Positions 43,632 to 52,785 of a stretch of 64,000 bases of DNA are shown piece by piece; within the stretch, counting starts at the first letter, position 1, and every line of letters starts with the position of its first letter. The position numbers were made by a program, and so were the translations under genes. Below the pieces are notes generated by a model. The model searched no databases, was not told the origin of the DNA, and worked only from the letters and a program-made list of their open reading frames with translations. Origin of the DNA: Pseudochryseolinea flava (GTDB taxonomy: Bacteria; Bacteroidota; Bacteroidia; Cytophagales; Cyclobacteriaceae). The DNA lies in the NCBI RefSeq assembly GCF_003286915.1, contig NZ_QMFY01000002.1:310001-374000 (forward strand), in the 5' to 3' direction.

Positions 43632-45042
43632 ACTCATGGCCGCAATATGTTTTGCAGCGCTATTGTGTGGCTGTATCACACCACGCGTTTCGGTGAAACA
43701 AGAAAATAGTACCGTTCCTACTCAGTTCGCGAGTGGATCGGACACTTCAAACATTGCCAAACTGAATTGGAAAGAATACTTCTCAGACGAAAACCTGATC
43801 GCGCTAATTGATACAGCACTTAAAAAGAATCAAGAGCTGAACATCACATTGCAGGAGATCGAAATTAGCCGCAACGAAGTGCGCGCAAGGAAAGGTGAGT
43901 ATCTTCCTTTTGTCGGACTTCAAGCCGGTGCCGGTATCGAGAAGGCTGGACGATTTACGCGCAATGGTGCGGTTGATGAAAATCTTGAAATCAAACCAGG
44001 CACCAGATTTCCAGAACCACTCAACGATTACATGTTCGGCCTCACGGCTTCATGGGAAATTGACATCTGGAAAAAACTACGCAACGCGAAGAAGGCTGCT
44101 GTGGTAAGGTACCTTGCGAGCGTAGAAGGTAAAAATTTCATGGTCACCAATCTTATTGCCGAGATTGCCAACAGCTATTATGAGTTAGAAGCCCTTGACA
44201 ACATGCTGGCGATTATCGAACAGAATATTGAAGTTCAAAGCAACGGTCTAGACGTTGTCAAACAACAAAAGCAGGCTGCGAAAGTGACACAACTTGCAGT
44301 CAACAGATTTCAAGCTCAGTTGTTGAACACCAAAAATCTGCAATTTGAAATTCGACAACGCATCGTTGAAACTGAAAATCGACTTCACTTCCTCACGGGT
44401 GTATTCAAGGGAAATATTCCACGAAGCTCGGCATCATTCAATGACATTGCTTTAGATTCAGCTTATGCGGGTATCCCCTCTCAACTTCTCAAGTACAGAC
44501 CTGACATCCGGCAAGCGGAACTAAACCTCGCCGCAGCGAAGATCGATGTCAAAGTTGCACGAGCTAATTTCTATCCATCCTTTCGGATTGAAGGCGGGGC
44601 GGGATTTCAGGCATTCAATGCGGCCTATTTGATCAAACCAGAGTCGATGTTGTACAATATCGCGGGAGAACTCGTTGCGCCGTTAGTCAATAGAAATGCA
44701 ATCGCCGCGGCATACAAAAGCGCAAATGCAAAACAGATCCAAGAGGTTTACAACTATGAGCGTACAATTTTAAATGCTTATCTGGAAGTCGTTAACCAAC
44801 TATCAAGCGTCGATAATTTTGCTAAGAGTCATCAGACAAAAGCTGAAGAAGTGAATATCCTGATGCAATCCGTAACGATTTCAAACAGTCTTTTCAACTC
44901 TGCGCGCGCCGATTATTTGGAGGTGTTGTTGACACAACAAGAAGCACTTGAATCCAAAATGGAGCTCATTGAGATCAAAACTAAACAGCTGAATGCTAAA
45001 GTGAATATCTATAAGTCACTGGGTGGCGGTTGGAATTTCTGA
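43612..45042 (+). CDS. Outer-membrane efflux channel lipoprotein (TolC/NodT family)
   Basis: The 476-aa product has a lipobox (ALLCGC) and the two-fold repeated coiled-coil and strand pattern of the outer-membrane efflux protein family (ALIDTALKKNQELNITLQEIEISRNEVRARKGEYLPFVGLQAG; RPDIRQAELNLAAAKIDVKVARANFYPSFRIEGG; YLEVLLTQQEALESKMELIEIKTKQLNAKVNIYKSLGGGW). It completes the adaptor-pump-channel set. The start overlaps the pump gene's end by 20 bp. A terminator follows at 45073. Confidence 0.95.
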   Translation: MKKVTHKLMAAICFAALLCGCITPRVSVKQENSTVPTQFASGSDTSNIAKLNWKEYFSDENLIALIDTALKKNQELNITLQEIEISRNEVRARKGEYLPFVGLQAGAGIEKAGRFTRNGAVDENLEIKPGTRFPEPLNDYMFGLTASWEIDIWKKLRNAKKAAVVRYLASVEGKNFMVTNLIAEIANSYYELEALDNMLAIIEQNIEVQSNGLDVVKQQKQAAKVTQLAVNRFQAQLLNTKNLQFEIRQRIVETENRLHFLTGVFKGNIPRSSASFNDIALDSAYAGIPSQLLKYRPDIRQAELNLAAAKIDVKVARANFYPSFRIEGGAGFQAFNAAYLIKPESMLYNIAGELVAPLVNRNAIAAAYKSANAKQIQEVYNYERTILNAYLEVVNQLSSVDNFAKSHQTKAEEVNILMQSVTISNSLFNSARADYLEVLLTQQEALESKMELIEIKTKQLNAKVNIYKSLGGGWNF

Positions 45043-45072
45043 CCTAATACCCATCAGTTCTCTTACACAGTA

Positions 45073-45112
45073 TTCCATCGTTTCAGCAGGAACGATGGAA
45101 TTTCTGTTTTTA
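45073..45112 (+). terminator. Rho-independent terminator of the efflux operon
   Basis: TTCCATCGTT (45073-45082) pairs perfectly with AACGATGGAA (45091-45100) around an 8-nt loop, followed by the T-rich TTTCTGTTTTTAAA. It lies 31 bp after the channel gene's stop. The rest of the 224-bp gap to 45267 shows nothing but the candidate promoter next to the downstream gene. Confidence 0.8.
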
Positions 45113-45236
45113 AATCCACCGTACAAGCCAATATCTAGTATGCATTTCGGACCCTTTTACGTGAATTTTATCATACACGATAAACACGGCGTTACCAGAA
45201 TGGATCAGATTTATCATAAACCTTACGTTGTGTCCA

Positions 45237-45264
45237 TTGGCTTTATAACAATTGCTATTTTTAG
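45237..45264 (+). promoter_or_regulatory. Candidate promoter directly before the GloVer-repeat gene
   Basis: TTG at 45237-45239 and TATTTTTA at 45256-45263 are separated by 16 bp, a near match to the TTTG/TAnnTTTG promoter (last base A for G). The -7 box ends 3 nt before the ATG at 45267, so the transcript would be leaderless. Confidence 0.4.
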
Positions 45265-45266
45265 TT

Positions 45267-47435
45267 ATGCAAAAGTTATTGGCTACTATTTTCATTTTTG
45301 CTTCGACGGTATTCTACAGTGAAGCACAACAACAGTTCTTCGGCACGACGAGCTCCGGCGGAGATCATTTTAATGGGTTCATCTTTAAGACCGATTCCAT
45401 TGGAAACAATCTTGAAATCATCCATCATTTTAAATCAAATGTCGACGGCGAGAACATTAGCGCACTACTGCTCGCAAGCAATAACAAATTGTATGGACTT
45501 GCGAGCGCTGGCGGCCAAGGTGGGGGAACAAACGTATTCAACAGTGGAACATTTTTCGAATACGATTTAGACACAGATCGCTTTCGCGTGATCGAACATC
45601 TCGGCCCCCTTAGTACAAACCTGCCCAACATCTACACGCCCAGGGCAGAAGGTATGCCTGCGTTGACGGAAGTTTCACCGGGTTTGATTTATGGACTCGC
45701 TGCACAAGGTCGCTACGTGTTTTCATATAATTTTAACACCGGCGTGTTTGGGAAACCATTTACGGTACCTAATTATCAAGGCGGCCCTACGAATGGCACA
45801 CTTCAAAACGTAATCTCTCAAGCATTTTATAAAGCGTCAAATGGCAACTTGTACGCAGCCACCACAACAAATTCCACATGCCCCATCGGAAACCCATACA
45901 TGGGATCGATCTTCCGTGTAGTCCCCGCTACGAACACGCTTACCGTTACACACAAAAGCGCATGCTTAATAGAGTTTGGATTCACCTATAATGGACATTT
46001 TGCAGAGATCAATGGAAAGCTTTACGGAACAACGAATTTTGGAGGGACGTCAAACCAAGGTGTGATTTTTGAATACACGCTGGCAACGAATGCTTATGTA
46101 AAACGTCACGACTTTCACGGCGGTGTTCTCTCAAATAGCTTTTACCCAACGTCGTTGATCGCCGCTAACAATGGCAAGCTATATGGAACGACACATGGCG
46201 GCGGTGTTGTTGAACAAAATTTCCCAAGCGGTTGTGGTACGCTTTACGAATATGATTTGCAGACCAATACCTACACCACGAAGTATAATTTCTTGGGTGG
46301 TGTTGGATGGCTTGGCGATGTTGGCCCATTTCCTTCAGCGCTCGTAAAAGGTGCAAATGGAAAATTGTATGGCGTTACAGAGTTCGGCGTCTTTGAATTT
46401 AATACACAAAACGGAGAGCTTCGCATGGGCGGACGATTTTGGACGCGCGGTTTTGCGCCGTCGATTGTTCAAGTATGCAGAAAGCCGTCGTATCAATTTC
46501 AATCAATCACGACCTACGATATTTGTAAGGATGCTCCTTTTACGATTGATCTCGCAAGTCCAAACGCAACAACGGTTTCTTGGAAACACAATAATGAAAC
46601 CGTTCTCACGCAAACTACACCGGCGTTGCATTTTGACTCCTTCTCTGCTAGCGACGAAGGGACATGGGTATGCACGATGACGAATGAATGCGGCACAACA
46701 ACATCACAGAGTTTTACGCTGAACGTTGTTGCGCCTTCACAACCAACAATCACGGCATTGGGCTCCACTGAATTCTGCGCCGGGCAATCCATTAAACTTG
46801 TGGCCTCTGAGGGTTTCGACGACTACGCATGGTCAAACGGCGAAACAACACAAGAGATTACAACGACAGACGCGGGTACATACACGGTGCAAGTGAGCGA
46901 AGGCGAATGTGAAAGTCTACCTTCAGATCCACTTACCATTACTGTATTTGCGTTGCCATTACCACCAACATCGATAGAAGCCACCGGGAATAACAAGTTG
47001 AAAGCTATAGGAGACGCAGCGCGTTACGAATGGACATTGAACGATGTTCTTCTGGACATGCAGTCGGCAGAAATTACCGTAACAGAATCCGGTGTGTACA
47101 AAGCCCGCAGTATAAGTAACGATGGATGTCGCTCTGCAAATTTTGCATCAATAGACTTTATTGTTCTTGATGCTGAATCGGCTTCGGCGAATTTATTGCA
47201 AGTTTATCCCAATCCTACCAGGGGAGAATTATACTTGAACGCCTCAGAAAAATTATTAGGACCAATAGCCATATCGTTGCTGGATGCGAAAGGTCAATTG
47301 ATAAACACACGCCGTGAAGAAATCTCAGCGAATAATCCTCCGATTTTGTTGCATGAGCAACTTGCACCTGGTGTATATCAACTCCTTTTACAAAAACAGG
47401 CTACGGTGTATTCCATTAAAATCGTCGTGCTTTGA
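45267..47435 (+). CDS. Secreted GloVer-repeat protein with Ig-like domains and type A T9SS signal
   Basis: ATG 45267 gives 722 aa with a signal peptide (LLATIFIFASTVFYSEAQQ). A TTG at 45252 is open but would precede the signal peptide. Residues 25-400 are tandem repeats of the choice-of-anchor GloVer type (NGKLYGTTNFGG, NGKLYGTTHGGG, NGKLYGVTEFG), probably a beta-propeller. Ig-like segments follow (CKDAPFTIDLASPNATTVSWKHN; CAGQSIKLVASEGFDDYAWSNGETTQEITTTDAGTYTVQV), then a type A sorting domain (LQVYPNPTRGELYL ... LAPGVYQLLL). It is exported by T9SS and probably surface-attached. No catalytic residue is recognised, so adhesion or glycan binding is a guess. Confidence 0.88.
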   Translation: MQKLLATIFIFASTVFYSEAQQQFFGTTSSGGDHFNGFIFKTDSIGNNLEIIHHFKSNVDGENISALLLASNNKLYGLASAGGQGGGTNVFNSGTFFEYDLDTDRFRVIEHLGPLSTNLPNIYTPRAEGMPALTEVSPGLIYGLAAQGRYVFSYNFNTGVFGKPFTVPNYQGGPTNGTLQNVISQAFYKASNGNLYAATTTNSTCPIGNPYMGSIFRVVPATNTLTVTHKSACLIEFGFTYNGHFAEINGKLYGTTNFGGTSNQGVIFEYTLATNAYVKRHDFHGGVLSNSFYPTSLIAANNGKLYGTTHGGGVVEQNFPSGCGTLYEYDLQTNTYTTKYNFLGGVGWLGDVGPFPSALVKGANGKLYGVTEFGVFEFNTQNGELRMGGRFWTRGFAPSIVQVCRKPSYQFQSITTYDICKDAPFTIDLASPNATTVSWKHNNETVLTQTTPALHFDSFSASDEGTWVCTMTNECGTTTSQSFTLNVVAPSQPTITALGSTEFCAGQSIKLVASEGFDDYAWSNGETTQEITTTDAGTYTVQVSEGECESLPSDPLTITVFALPLPPTSIEATGNNKLKAIGDAARYEWTLNDVLLDMQSAEITVTESGVYKARSISNDGCRSANFASIDFIVLDAESASANLLQVYPNPTRGELYLNASEKLLGPIAISLLDAKGQLINTRREEISANNPPILLHEQLAPGVYQLLLQKQATVYSIKIVVL

Positions 47436-47471
47436 GCGCCATCAAGTGTTGTGGATGCAAGCTTATTAAGA

Positions 47472-47918
47472 CTATTCGTAAACCTTCATCGATTTAACTA
47501 CGGCATCCATGGTCTCCTTAGGGCCAATCCATTTTTCAATATTTTGTCGAATCAATTCGATCATTTCACGAACAACCTCCTTACGGTAGCCAAACCGAAT
47601 CGCAAATATTTCGCAAAGTCGTAGTTCTTCGATATGTACATTCTTGTCAACAGACATCATGTGCACAAGATCATACAGTTGATTGAATTTTTCTCTATCA
47701 CCACGAGGCACCTCAAATTTTACCTTTGCTGTATTTGCTTGTATTGTTTTCAACTCATCTCTCGAAATGTTGTTGCGTAGTGCCGCATACTCAAGCAGGC
47801 GTTGTTCCTCCGTGCCAAGGTTTCCATCTGCCGCAGCAATCTCGATGAGGTTTCGCATATGGCTCTTCGCGGAAGCCTTGCCAAGTTTTACAAGGTCAAT
47901 GATATCGGTAACATTCAT
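47472..47918 (-). CDS. TerB-family protein
   Basis: The 148-aa protein is all-helical with the TerB pattern: HMRNLIEIAAADGNLGTEEQRLLEYAALRNNISRDEL and LYDLVHMMSVDKNVHIEELRLCEIFAIRFGYRKEVVREMIELI, each with the acidic D.(N/K)(L/V)...E metal-binding turn. TerB-like proteins bind calcium or other divalent metals and occur in tellurite-resistance and membrane-stress modules. Here it stands alone, without other ter genes, so a tellurite role should not be assumed. Confidence 0.85.
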   Translation of the reverse strand: MNVTDIIDLVKLGKASAKSHMRNLIEIAAADGNLGTEEQRLLEYAALRNNISRDELKTIQANTAKVKFEVPRGDREKFNQLYDLVHMMSVDKNVHIEELRLCEIFAIRFGYRKEVVREMIELIRQNIEKWIGPKETMDAVVKSMKVYE

Positions 47919-48226
47919 AAGAGAGAATTTTATGCCCAGTAAGATAACGAGGCTGCGTGAATTCTGCTACCACGTTCCGACCAAAAGTAAAATTCATCCA
48001 CAGAGCCAACCAACAATTGCTGGATTATCTACTTTGCTCCTGCTCCAAGATGATAAATGCCCAAATTTTGCCTAAAAAAGCGATAAACAAATCTATCAAC
48101 TTTTATTTTCAAAGTACTTTCATAATTAATAATCAATACACTACCTTGCCGTCATATTGATCAAGTCACCGCAGCCTAGTCGCAAATAGGACTTGAACAA
48201 ATCGTCACAAAAAAAATAAACATGCC
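47919..48226. other. 308-bp divergent intergenic region
   Basis: The gap between the TerB-like gene and the small membrane protein carries the minus-strand promoter at 47982-48009. On the plus strand a weaker TACCTTGC lies at 48142-48149. The centre is AT-rich (TTTATTTTCAAAG, TAATTAATAATC). No ORF with convincing start context, hairpin terminator or repeat was found. Confidence 0.4.
47982..48009 (-). promoter_or_regulatory. Promoter of the TerB-like gene
   Basis: On the minus strand TACTTTTG (47989-47982) matches TAnnTTTG exactly, and a TTG lies 17 bp upstream (48009-48007). The predicted start is about 57 nt before the ATG at 47918. Confidence 0.5.
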
Positions 48227-48556
48227 ATGACACAAGCACATGACTCAGCACAGCCCCAACCATTCTCACTCAGTAAACGCATGCTAATTGGTGCGGGAAT
48301 CGGTCTACTCGCTATCCTCTTCTTCCTTGTACCAGGCGAAGCAAACCCTGAATGGAGTAAATTCTGGATGATCCGACCGCTCATTATTGTCCCGCTTGCC
48401 GGCGCTATGGGCGGAATGTGTAACTACTACATCCTCCAATTTCAAAAACTCGTGGGACTCAATAAAATTGTCGCCGTCGTCCTTAGCATCCTCGTGTTTA
48501 TCGTCGGATTATGGATGGGCATTGTACTTGGACTCGATGGCACCATGTGGGACTAA
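48227..48556 (+). CDS. Small three-helix membrane protein
   Basis: The 109-aa protein has a polar N-terminus (TQAHDSAQPQPFSLSKR) and three hydrophobic segments: LIGAGIGLLAILFFLVPG, MIRPLIIVPLAGAMGGMCNYYIL and KIVAVVLSILVFIVGLWMGIVLGLDGTMWD. Similar Bacteroidota proteins are sometimes labelled KefB-like potassium transporter proteins, but it is far too short to be a transporter and no known function applies. It precedes the DinB gene by 68 bp. Confidence 0.7.
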   Translation: MTQAHDSAQPQPFSLSKRMLIGAGIGLLAILFFLVPGEANPEWSKFWMIRPLIIVPLAGAMGGMCNYYILQFQKLVGLNKIVAVVLSILVFIVGLWMGIVLGLDGTMWD

Positions 48557-48624
48557 TATGATTGCACCTTGTAACAACGCTGTAAGTAGTCCGTTAATAG
48601 AGTCACATCATCTTGCATACTGCT

Positions 48625-49104
48625 ATGGACATTCTGAGATTGCTTGCATACAACCATTGGGCTAATGGTTCGTTAACGAAACAAATTGAAAAACTTCCAC
48701 CGACATTTTTCCTTCAAAACTTCGGTGGAAGCTTCGGTTCTATTCAAGCAACGCTGACGCACGTGTTCGAATCCGATTGGATTTGGCTCACTCGTTTTCA
48801 AGGCAGCCCCACGGATAATATCCCTACGTGGAGCTTTGCTGATGCTCACACGTTAATTGATCGGTGGAATACCATTCAACACGATATGCAAATGGTCGTC
48901 CGTAAACTAATAGCAGAATCGAAAGAAAGCATATCATTCAAAACACGTGCAGGACACCCACTGGTGATGCCGCTTTCGGAAATCATTACGCACATCTCGC
49001 ATCATGGCAGCTATCACCGCGGACAAGTAGCGAATATGATTCGAATGGCGGGCGAAAAACCCGTGGGCACGGACTATTTTCTTTTCAGTATTCAAAACAA
49101 ATAA
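48625..49104 (+). CDS. DinB-family protein
   Basis: From ATG 48625 (a TTG at 48613 is also open) the 159-aa product is a four-helix bundle of the DinB/YfiT fold. The three histidine sites expected to bind a divalent metal are visible: AYNHWANGSL, LTHVFESDWIW and ISHHGSYHRGQVANMIR. Related enzymes are thiol-dependent S-transferases acting with bacillithiol or mycothiol, but many have no known substrate. It is followed after 13 bp by the DUF2809 gene, so the two are probably co-transcribed. Confidence 0.9.
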   Translation: MDILRLLAYNHWANGSLTKQIEKLPPTFFLQNFGGSFGSIQATLTHVFESDWIWLTRFQGSPTDNIPTWSFADAHTLIDRWNTIQHDMQMVVRKLIAESKESISFKTRAGHPLVMPLSEIITHISHHGSYHRGQVANMIRMAGEKPVGTDYFLFSIQNK

Positions 49105-49117
49105 TCTTTCCTCACCC

Positions 49118-49516
49118 ATGACCATCAAAGCGGCCGCAGCGCGCATAACCTTCAATAGAAACTATTTTTACATTGCCGCTCTCATATTCGTTGTGGAGTT
49201 ACTTATTGCCTGCTTTGTTCGTGACAGAATAATCCGCCCTTACGTTGGCGATGTGTTGGTGGTTATCCTGGTCTATTGTTTCGTGAAATCTTTATTCAAC
49301 CTTCCTGTTGTGCCTGTAGCCATTGGGGTTTGCATCTTCGCGTTCACGGTAGAGTATCTTCAATACATAAACATCGTTGAAAAATTAGGACTCCAAAAAA
49401 ATGAGTTAGCACGGATCGCCATCGGAACGCTATTCGAATGGATTGATCTACTTGCTTACACATTTGGCACCCTGATCATCTTGATCGTTGAAACGTGGAA
49501 CAAAAAAAATAAATAG
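49118..49516 (+). CDS. DUF2809 membrane protein
   Basis: The 132-aa protein has four hydrophobic helices and the DUF2809 hallmarks: FIAALIFVVELLIA-like first helix, RDRIIRPYVGDVLVVILVYCFVK, FAFTVEYLQYINIVEKLGL and GTLFEWIDLLAYTFGTLI. The family is widespread, of unknown function, and often called YjgN/VanZ-like by position only. It follows the DinB gene by 13 bp. Confidence 0.87.
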   Translation: MTIKAAAARITFNRNYFYIAALIFVVELLIACFVRDRIIRPYVGDVLVVILVYCFVKSLFNLPVVPVAIGVCIFAFTVEYLQYINIVEKLGLQKNELARIAIGTLFEWIDLLAYTFGTLIILIVETWNKKNK

Positions 49517-49550
49517 CAGTCAAGTAAGTGGGAACAAAGCAATCACATCA

Positions 49551-49583
49551 CAATAAAAAAACCGCGGCAAAATTCACCGCGGT
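49551..49583 (-). terminator. Rho-independent terminator of the SRPBCC gene
   Basis: ACCGCGG (49561-49567) and CCGCGGT (49577-49583) form a perfect 7-bp GC-rich stem with a 9-nt loop. On the minus strand it is followed by a run of seven or more T (plus-strand A-run at 49554-49561). It lies 11 bp after the stop of the minus-strand SRPBCC gene and 35 bp after the plus-strand DUF2809 gene, so it may serve both. Confidence 0.85.
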
Positions 49584-49593
49584 CTTAAGAAAT

Positions 49594-50049
49594 TTATGCT
49601 GTTTGTAGCTTACGTTCAGATAGTTTTTTCAATTCCTCCAATGCCGTCGGCCACCCATCGTCAAACATCTTTTTCCATTCCGGGTTGGTCTCAATTGTAA
49701 CGACCACTGTAGTTTTACCATTCTCTTCAATGAAGTCGTATGCTTCGGTAATTCCAATCCACCCTTTCGCCATTTCGCTTGTTCTATCTTCTTTGCCGCC
49801 GTCTAATAGTATGGCGATGTGACGCGCCAACACTCTCTTATGCGGCTTTACCTCTACAAGCTCAGCAAGCGTACCCCCTCCGCCTGGTCCTGTGAACCGT
49901 ATTTGTGTTCCCTCCTGCCACTTACCTTCATAAGAAGAATTAGGCCAACTTTTTGAAACCCATTGCTTATAGGTATCGGCATTCAACATTGTATCCCACA
50001 CTTTTTTGGCAGGCGCATCAATCGTAGACTTATAAGTGATCGTTTCCAT
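49594..50049 (-). CDS. SRPBCC-domain protein
   Basis: I start at ATG 50049 (METITYKSTIDAPAKKVWDTML), the typical family beginning. An upstream ATG at 50082 would add 11 residues. The 151-aa product has the START-like fold: N-terminal strand, YKQWVSKSWPNSSYEGKWQEGTQIRFTGPGGGG, strands TTVVVTIETNPEWKKMF and the long C-terminal helix. These proteins bind hydrophobic ligands. No ArsR partner is adjacent, unlike the copy at 31434, to which it is only distantly similar. Confidence 0.87.
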   Translation of the reverse strand: METITYKSTIDAPAKKVWDTMLNADTYKQWVSKSWPNSSYEGKWQEGTQIRFTGPGGGGTLAELVEVKPHKRVLARHIAILLDGGKEDRTSEMAKGWIGITEAYDFIEENGKTTVVVTIETNPEWKKMFDDGWPTALEELKKLSERKLQTA

Positions 50050-50175
50050 AAATGATAATTTAAGTTTTGATTCAACATTCATTAACTAACCATACAAAGG
50101 TGCACTATCACATCAACTTCAGTAGTTGCCAAAGACGACATTATCAGGGGTACATTGCGACAAATTGCTAGTAGG

Positions 50176-51411
50176 TCACTCGGTTACGTCACGTTGTTCT
50201 AATACTGTTACACCATCCGCTATGTAAATATCGCCGACATGAGCGACGAATTTAACAATGCCAACACCCCACACGACGAACACAACAATCAACACTTGCT
50301 TCATTTGTACGCGCTTGAATAGCATGGGCAATATAAAAGCTGCAATCAGCGAATTCCACATCAATGAAAATATCAAGATTCCAATCATGGCATTCGTTAC
50401 GCCTTTATAAACAACTGATTCTCCCGGCTTATCTGGATTGACAAAAACAGTAATTACCTTCGCGCGATTGAGTTTATCGAACAACTCGTAGTAATGCTCA
50501 ACGTTATTCATACCAACATTAAACGAAACCCTTTCACCCACATAAGATTCACCATGAACACCGTACTTATATTCCATCTGAATTTTGTACGATGTCGATT
50601 CGCTATCTTCGCTAGAGACCATCTCAATCGACAAAACTTCCGCGCGCACGGATTGCCAATTGTTTGCCTGCATTACTTGAAAGAATTGGTAGCATACGAG
50701 CCCCAACGTTCCGAGTCCCACCGCGACAAATGGCGTAAAAAAAAGCACGCCACACCCAATCGCCCACTTGCTCACAGGTTTCTTTTCCTGGCTCTCCTCT
50801 TCCACCAATTCAATTGGCGCAACACCTAGCGCACCAACATGCTCGTCGATGGTAATTGGAACATGCTTACTTTCAAATGAATTATGCCAAAGAAATTTCT
50901 TTAAGGCATCCTTCCGTTCCGCATTCTCTAAGTAAAAATTAAATTCGTACTTCACTTGGTTGGCATGAAACACAATTTTGTTCTCTGATCCATTTAGTCG
51001 CTTGGTATCTTCACCATCTTGTTTAGTTTCTCCATCATACGCATCCACCAACAGTTGAACCACCTCAATGTCATTCCATAAAAAATCCATACGATTACCG
51101 CCACTCAGAATACCTACACCTTGCAACCGAAACTCCACGAACGAATCTTTTTGTACCCAATTCTTAGGAGTAAACTTTCCTTTCTTAAAAAGATTAAATA
51201 CGAAGAGTAAAAATACCCCGATAGGAAGACTTGCCAGCAGCGCCATATTACCGGTGCTTACACCAATAGCAAATGGCACGAACATAATCACAACTAACAA
51301 TATACCGATCACTTTTTCTGACGTTGTCGGCTTCGGTATTAACGCAATGTTCGCACGAAAATTTTCCATAGATTTCACATGACTATTTCGATACATTTCA
51401 ATTACATCCAT
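50176..51411 (-). CDS. DUF3592-type membrane protein
   Basis: The 411-aa protein has two hydrophobic helices near the N-terminus (VIGILLVVIMFVPFAIGVSTG, ALLASLPIGVFLLFVFNLF), a soluble PH-like beta-rich segment, two more helices near the middle (WAIGCGVLFFTPFVAVGLGTLGLVCYQFF), a DUF3592 domain (WQSVRAEVLSIEM ... VITVFVNPDKPGESVVYKG) and C-terminal helices. The function is unknown. Its start overlaps the end of the TPR gene by 10 bp, so the two are translationally coupled and probably work together. Confidence 0.8.
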   Translation of the reverse strand: MDVIEMYRNSHVKSMENFRANIALIPKPTTSEKVIGILLVVIMFVPFAIGVSTGNMALLASLPIGVFLLFVFNLFKKGKFTPKNWVQKDSFVEFRLQGVGILSGGNRMDFLWNDIEVVQLLVDAYDGETKQDGEDTKRLNGSENKIVFHANQVKYEFNFYLENAERKDALKKFLWHNSFESKHVPITIDEHVGALGVAPIELVEEESQEKKPVSKWAIGCGVLFFTPFVAVGLGTLGLVCYQFFQVMQANNWQSVRAEVLSIEMVSSEDSESTSYKIQMEYKYGVHGESYVGERVSFNVGMNNVEHYYELFDKLNRAKVITVFVNPDKPGESVVYKGVTNAMIGILIFSLMWNSLIAAFILPMLFKRVQMKQVLIVVFVVWGVGIVKFVAHVGDIYIADGVTVLEQRDVTE

Positions 51412-52721
51412 CCGAGTTCGTGTAGTCTATCCGTAGCTTCATGCTCGGCCTTATCTGCAGATTTCATAAAATATGTTCTTGCCTTCGCGGTATCTCCCTG
51501 CTCTAACAAAAATTCAGCATAGTGAAACTCCAGCAAGTCGACCGACGAATGTTGACCAAACGATTTTTGAAAGAATTCTTCCGCTAGATCAAAAGCCTTT
51601 TTTCGTTGGTAATATAGCGCCAAGTTTCTAAATGTATACGCAATATCGCTATTACCAGAAGCGATGGCCTTGTCGAGATATACCTTCCCTTCTTCGAGAT
51701 CGCCAGTAACAATCAATGCATAACCGAGGTTGTCATTCGCATAGCCAAACTCCGGCCCTAGCGCCAGCGCCTTTCTGAAATTAGAAATCCCCATGGCATA
51801 ATTTTTCTTCCGCATGTAATAGTAGCCCATGTTATTAAACACATCCGCACGCATTACATCGTCGTTCGTGATGAAGAGTATTTTCTGCAGCGCTGCGATC
51901 GCTGCTTCAAGTTCATTATTATCAAAATGATCATTGGCTTCGTTAAACAATTCATTTGATTTCACCTCCATCGGATCATAAAGGTTGTTAGGATGTTCAC
52001 GTAGGTATGAAATTGCATCGGCGAACATCTTCTGAAAATCCGGCGCGAGATCATCCTTCCACGCGGGATCATCCTCACCGGTGAGATTAGCATAAGTAGC
52101 AAGGCTAAATGCCATTACCGAAGTCGGCATGACCGCACCGTGATTCCATTTAATCTCCCAGTGATTTGTATTGACTTGCGGATGCAAAAGATTTCCCGCC
52201 AGGAGGACACCAAAACCATAATAAATTCCTGCGAGGTAGATGAACAATCCGGTGTCATCACCGCCAACGTCAAATTCTAGATCGCTTTCGGTAAGACGAA
52301 TACGAATGAATTCATAAATGAGATTATAGGTCAACAGATCTCGGCTATTCAGCAACCCACGTGACACAAAAATTCGGTAGGCTCCCGGGGTTAGGTCAGC
52401 CTCGCACACGAATGATTTTCCTTCTACCTGATGTGGGACATCTTGCACGCTACGCAGGTCCGCGGTTACTTCACAATTTACCGTATCGCGAGATATACCG
52501 AACAACACGCATAGATCATCGACTACATCATCAGCATCAACAATCGGGCTTCCAAACGTAGCGGGAAAAAACTTTTCATTGAGTAATACTTGTTGCTCTA
52601 GCTTATTGGGATACCCAAAGACATCCTTGAGCCATCTAAAATTTTCTTCGACCCAAAGTCTGTCACCGTCTGTAATCTTAAACTGGTTGTTGGCTTTACC
52701 GTTGATATCAAAGATTTTCAT
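51402..52721 (-). CDS. TPR protein with an uncharacterised N-terminal domain
   Basis: The 439-aa protein has a globular first half (WVEENFRWLKDVFGYPNKLEQQVLLNEKFFPATF; DDLCVLFGISRDTVNCEVTADL) that resembles nothing I can name. The C-terminal half (about residues 260-430) is a run of TPR motifs (ANDHFDNNELEAAIAALQKILF, NNMGYYYMRKKNYAMGISNFRKALALGPEFGYANDNLGYALIVTGDLEEGKVYLDKAI). It has no signal peptide and is expected in the cytoplasm. The end overlaps the DUF3592 gene start by 10 bp. Confidence 0.82.
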   Translation of the reverse strand: MKIFDINGKANNQFKITDGDRLWVEENFRWLKDVFGYPNKLEQQVLLNEKFFPATFGSPIVDADDVVDDLCVLFGISRDTVNCEVTADLRSVQDVPHQVEGKSFVCEADLTPGAYRIFVSRGLLNSRDLLTYNLIYEFIRIRLTESDLEFDVGGDDTGLFIYLAGIYYGFGVLLAGNLLHPQVNTNHWEIKWNHGAVMPTSVMAFSLATYANLTGEDDPAWKDDLAPDFQKMFADAISYLREHPNNLYDPMEVKSNELFNEANDHFDNNELEAAIAALQKILFITNDDVMRADVFNNMGYYYMRKKNYAMGISNFRKALALGPEFGYANDNLGYALIVTGDLEEGKVYLDKAIASGNSDIAYTFRNLALYYQRKKAFDLAEEFFQKSFGQHSSVDLLEFHYAEFLLEQGDTAKARTYFMKSADKAEHEATDRLHELGWM

Positions 52722-52785
52722 TCACAAAGAGAATAATCAAACAAAGATAATCTTGAATCGCAAGAACTCACCAATCCTAGAAATG

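Noticed and set aside
47472-47918. TerB-like gene as part of a tellurite-resistance (ter) system
   Set aside because: No terA, terC, terD, terE or terZ gene is nearby; only the fold is supported.
48227-48556. Small membrane protein as a potassium transporter
   Set aside because: At 109 aa with three helices it lacks the length and the TrkA-N or cation-exchange motifs of KefB.
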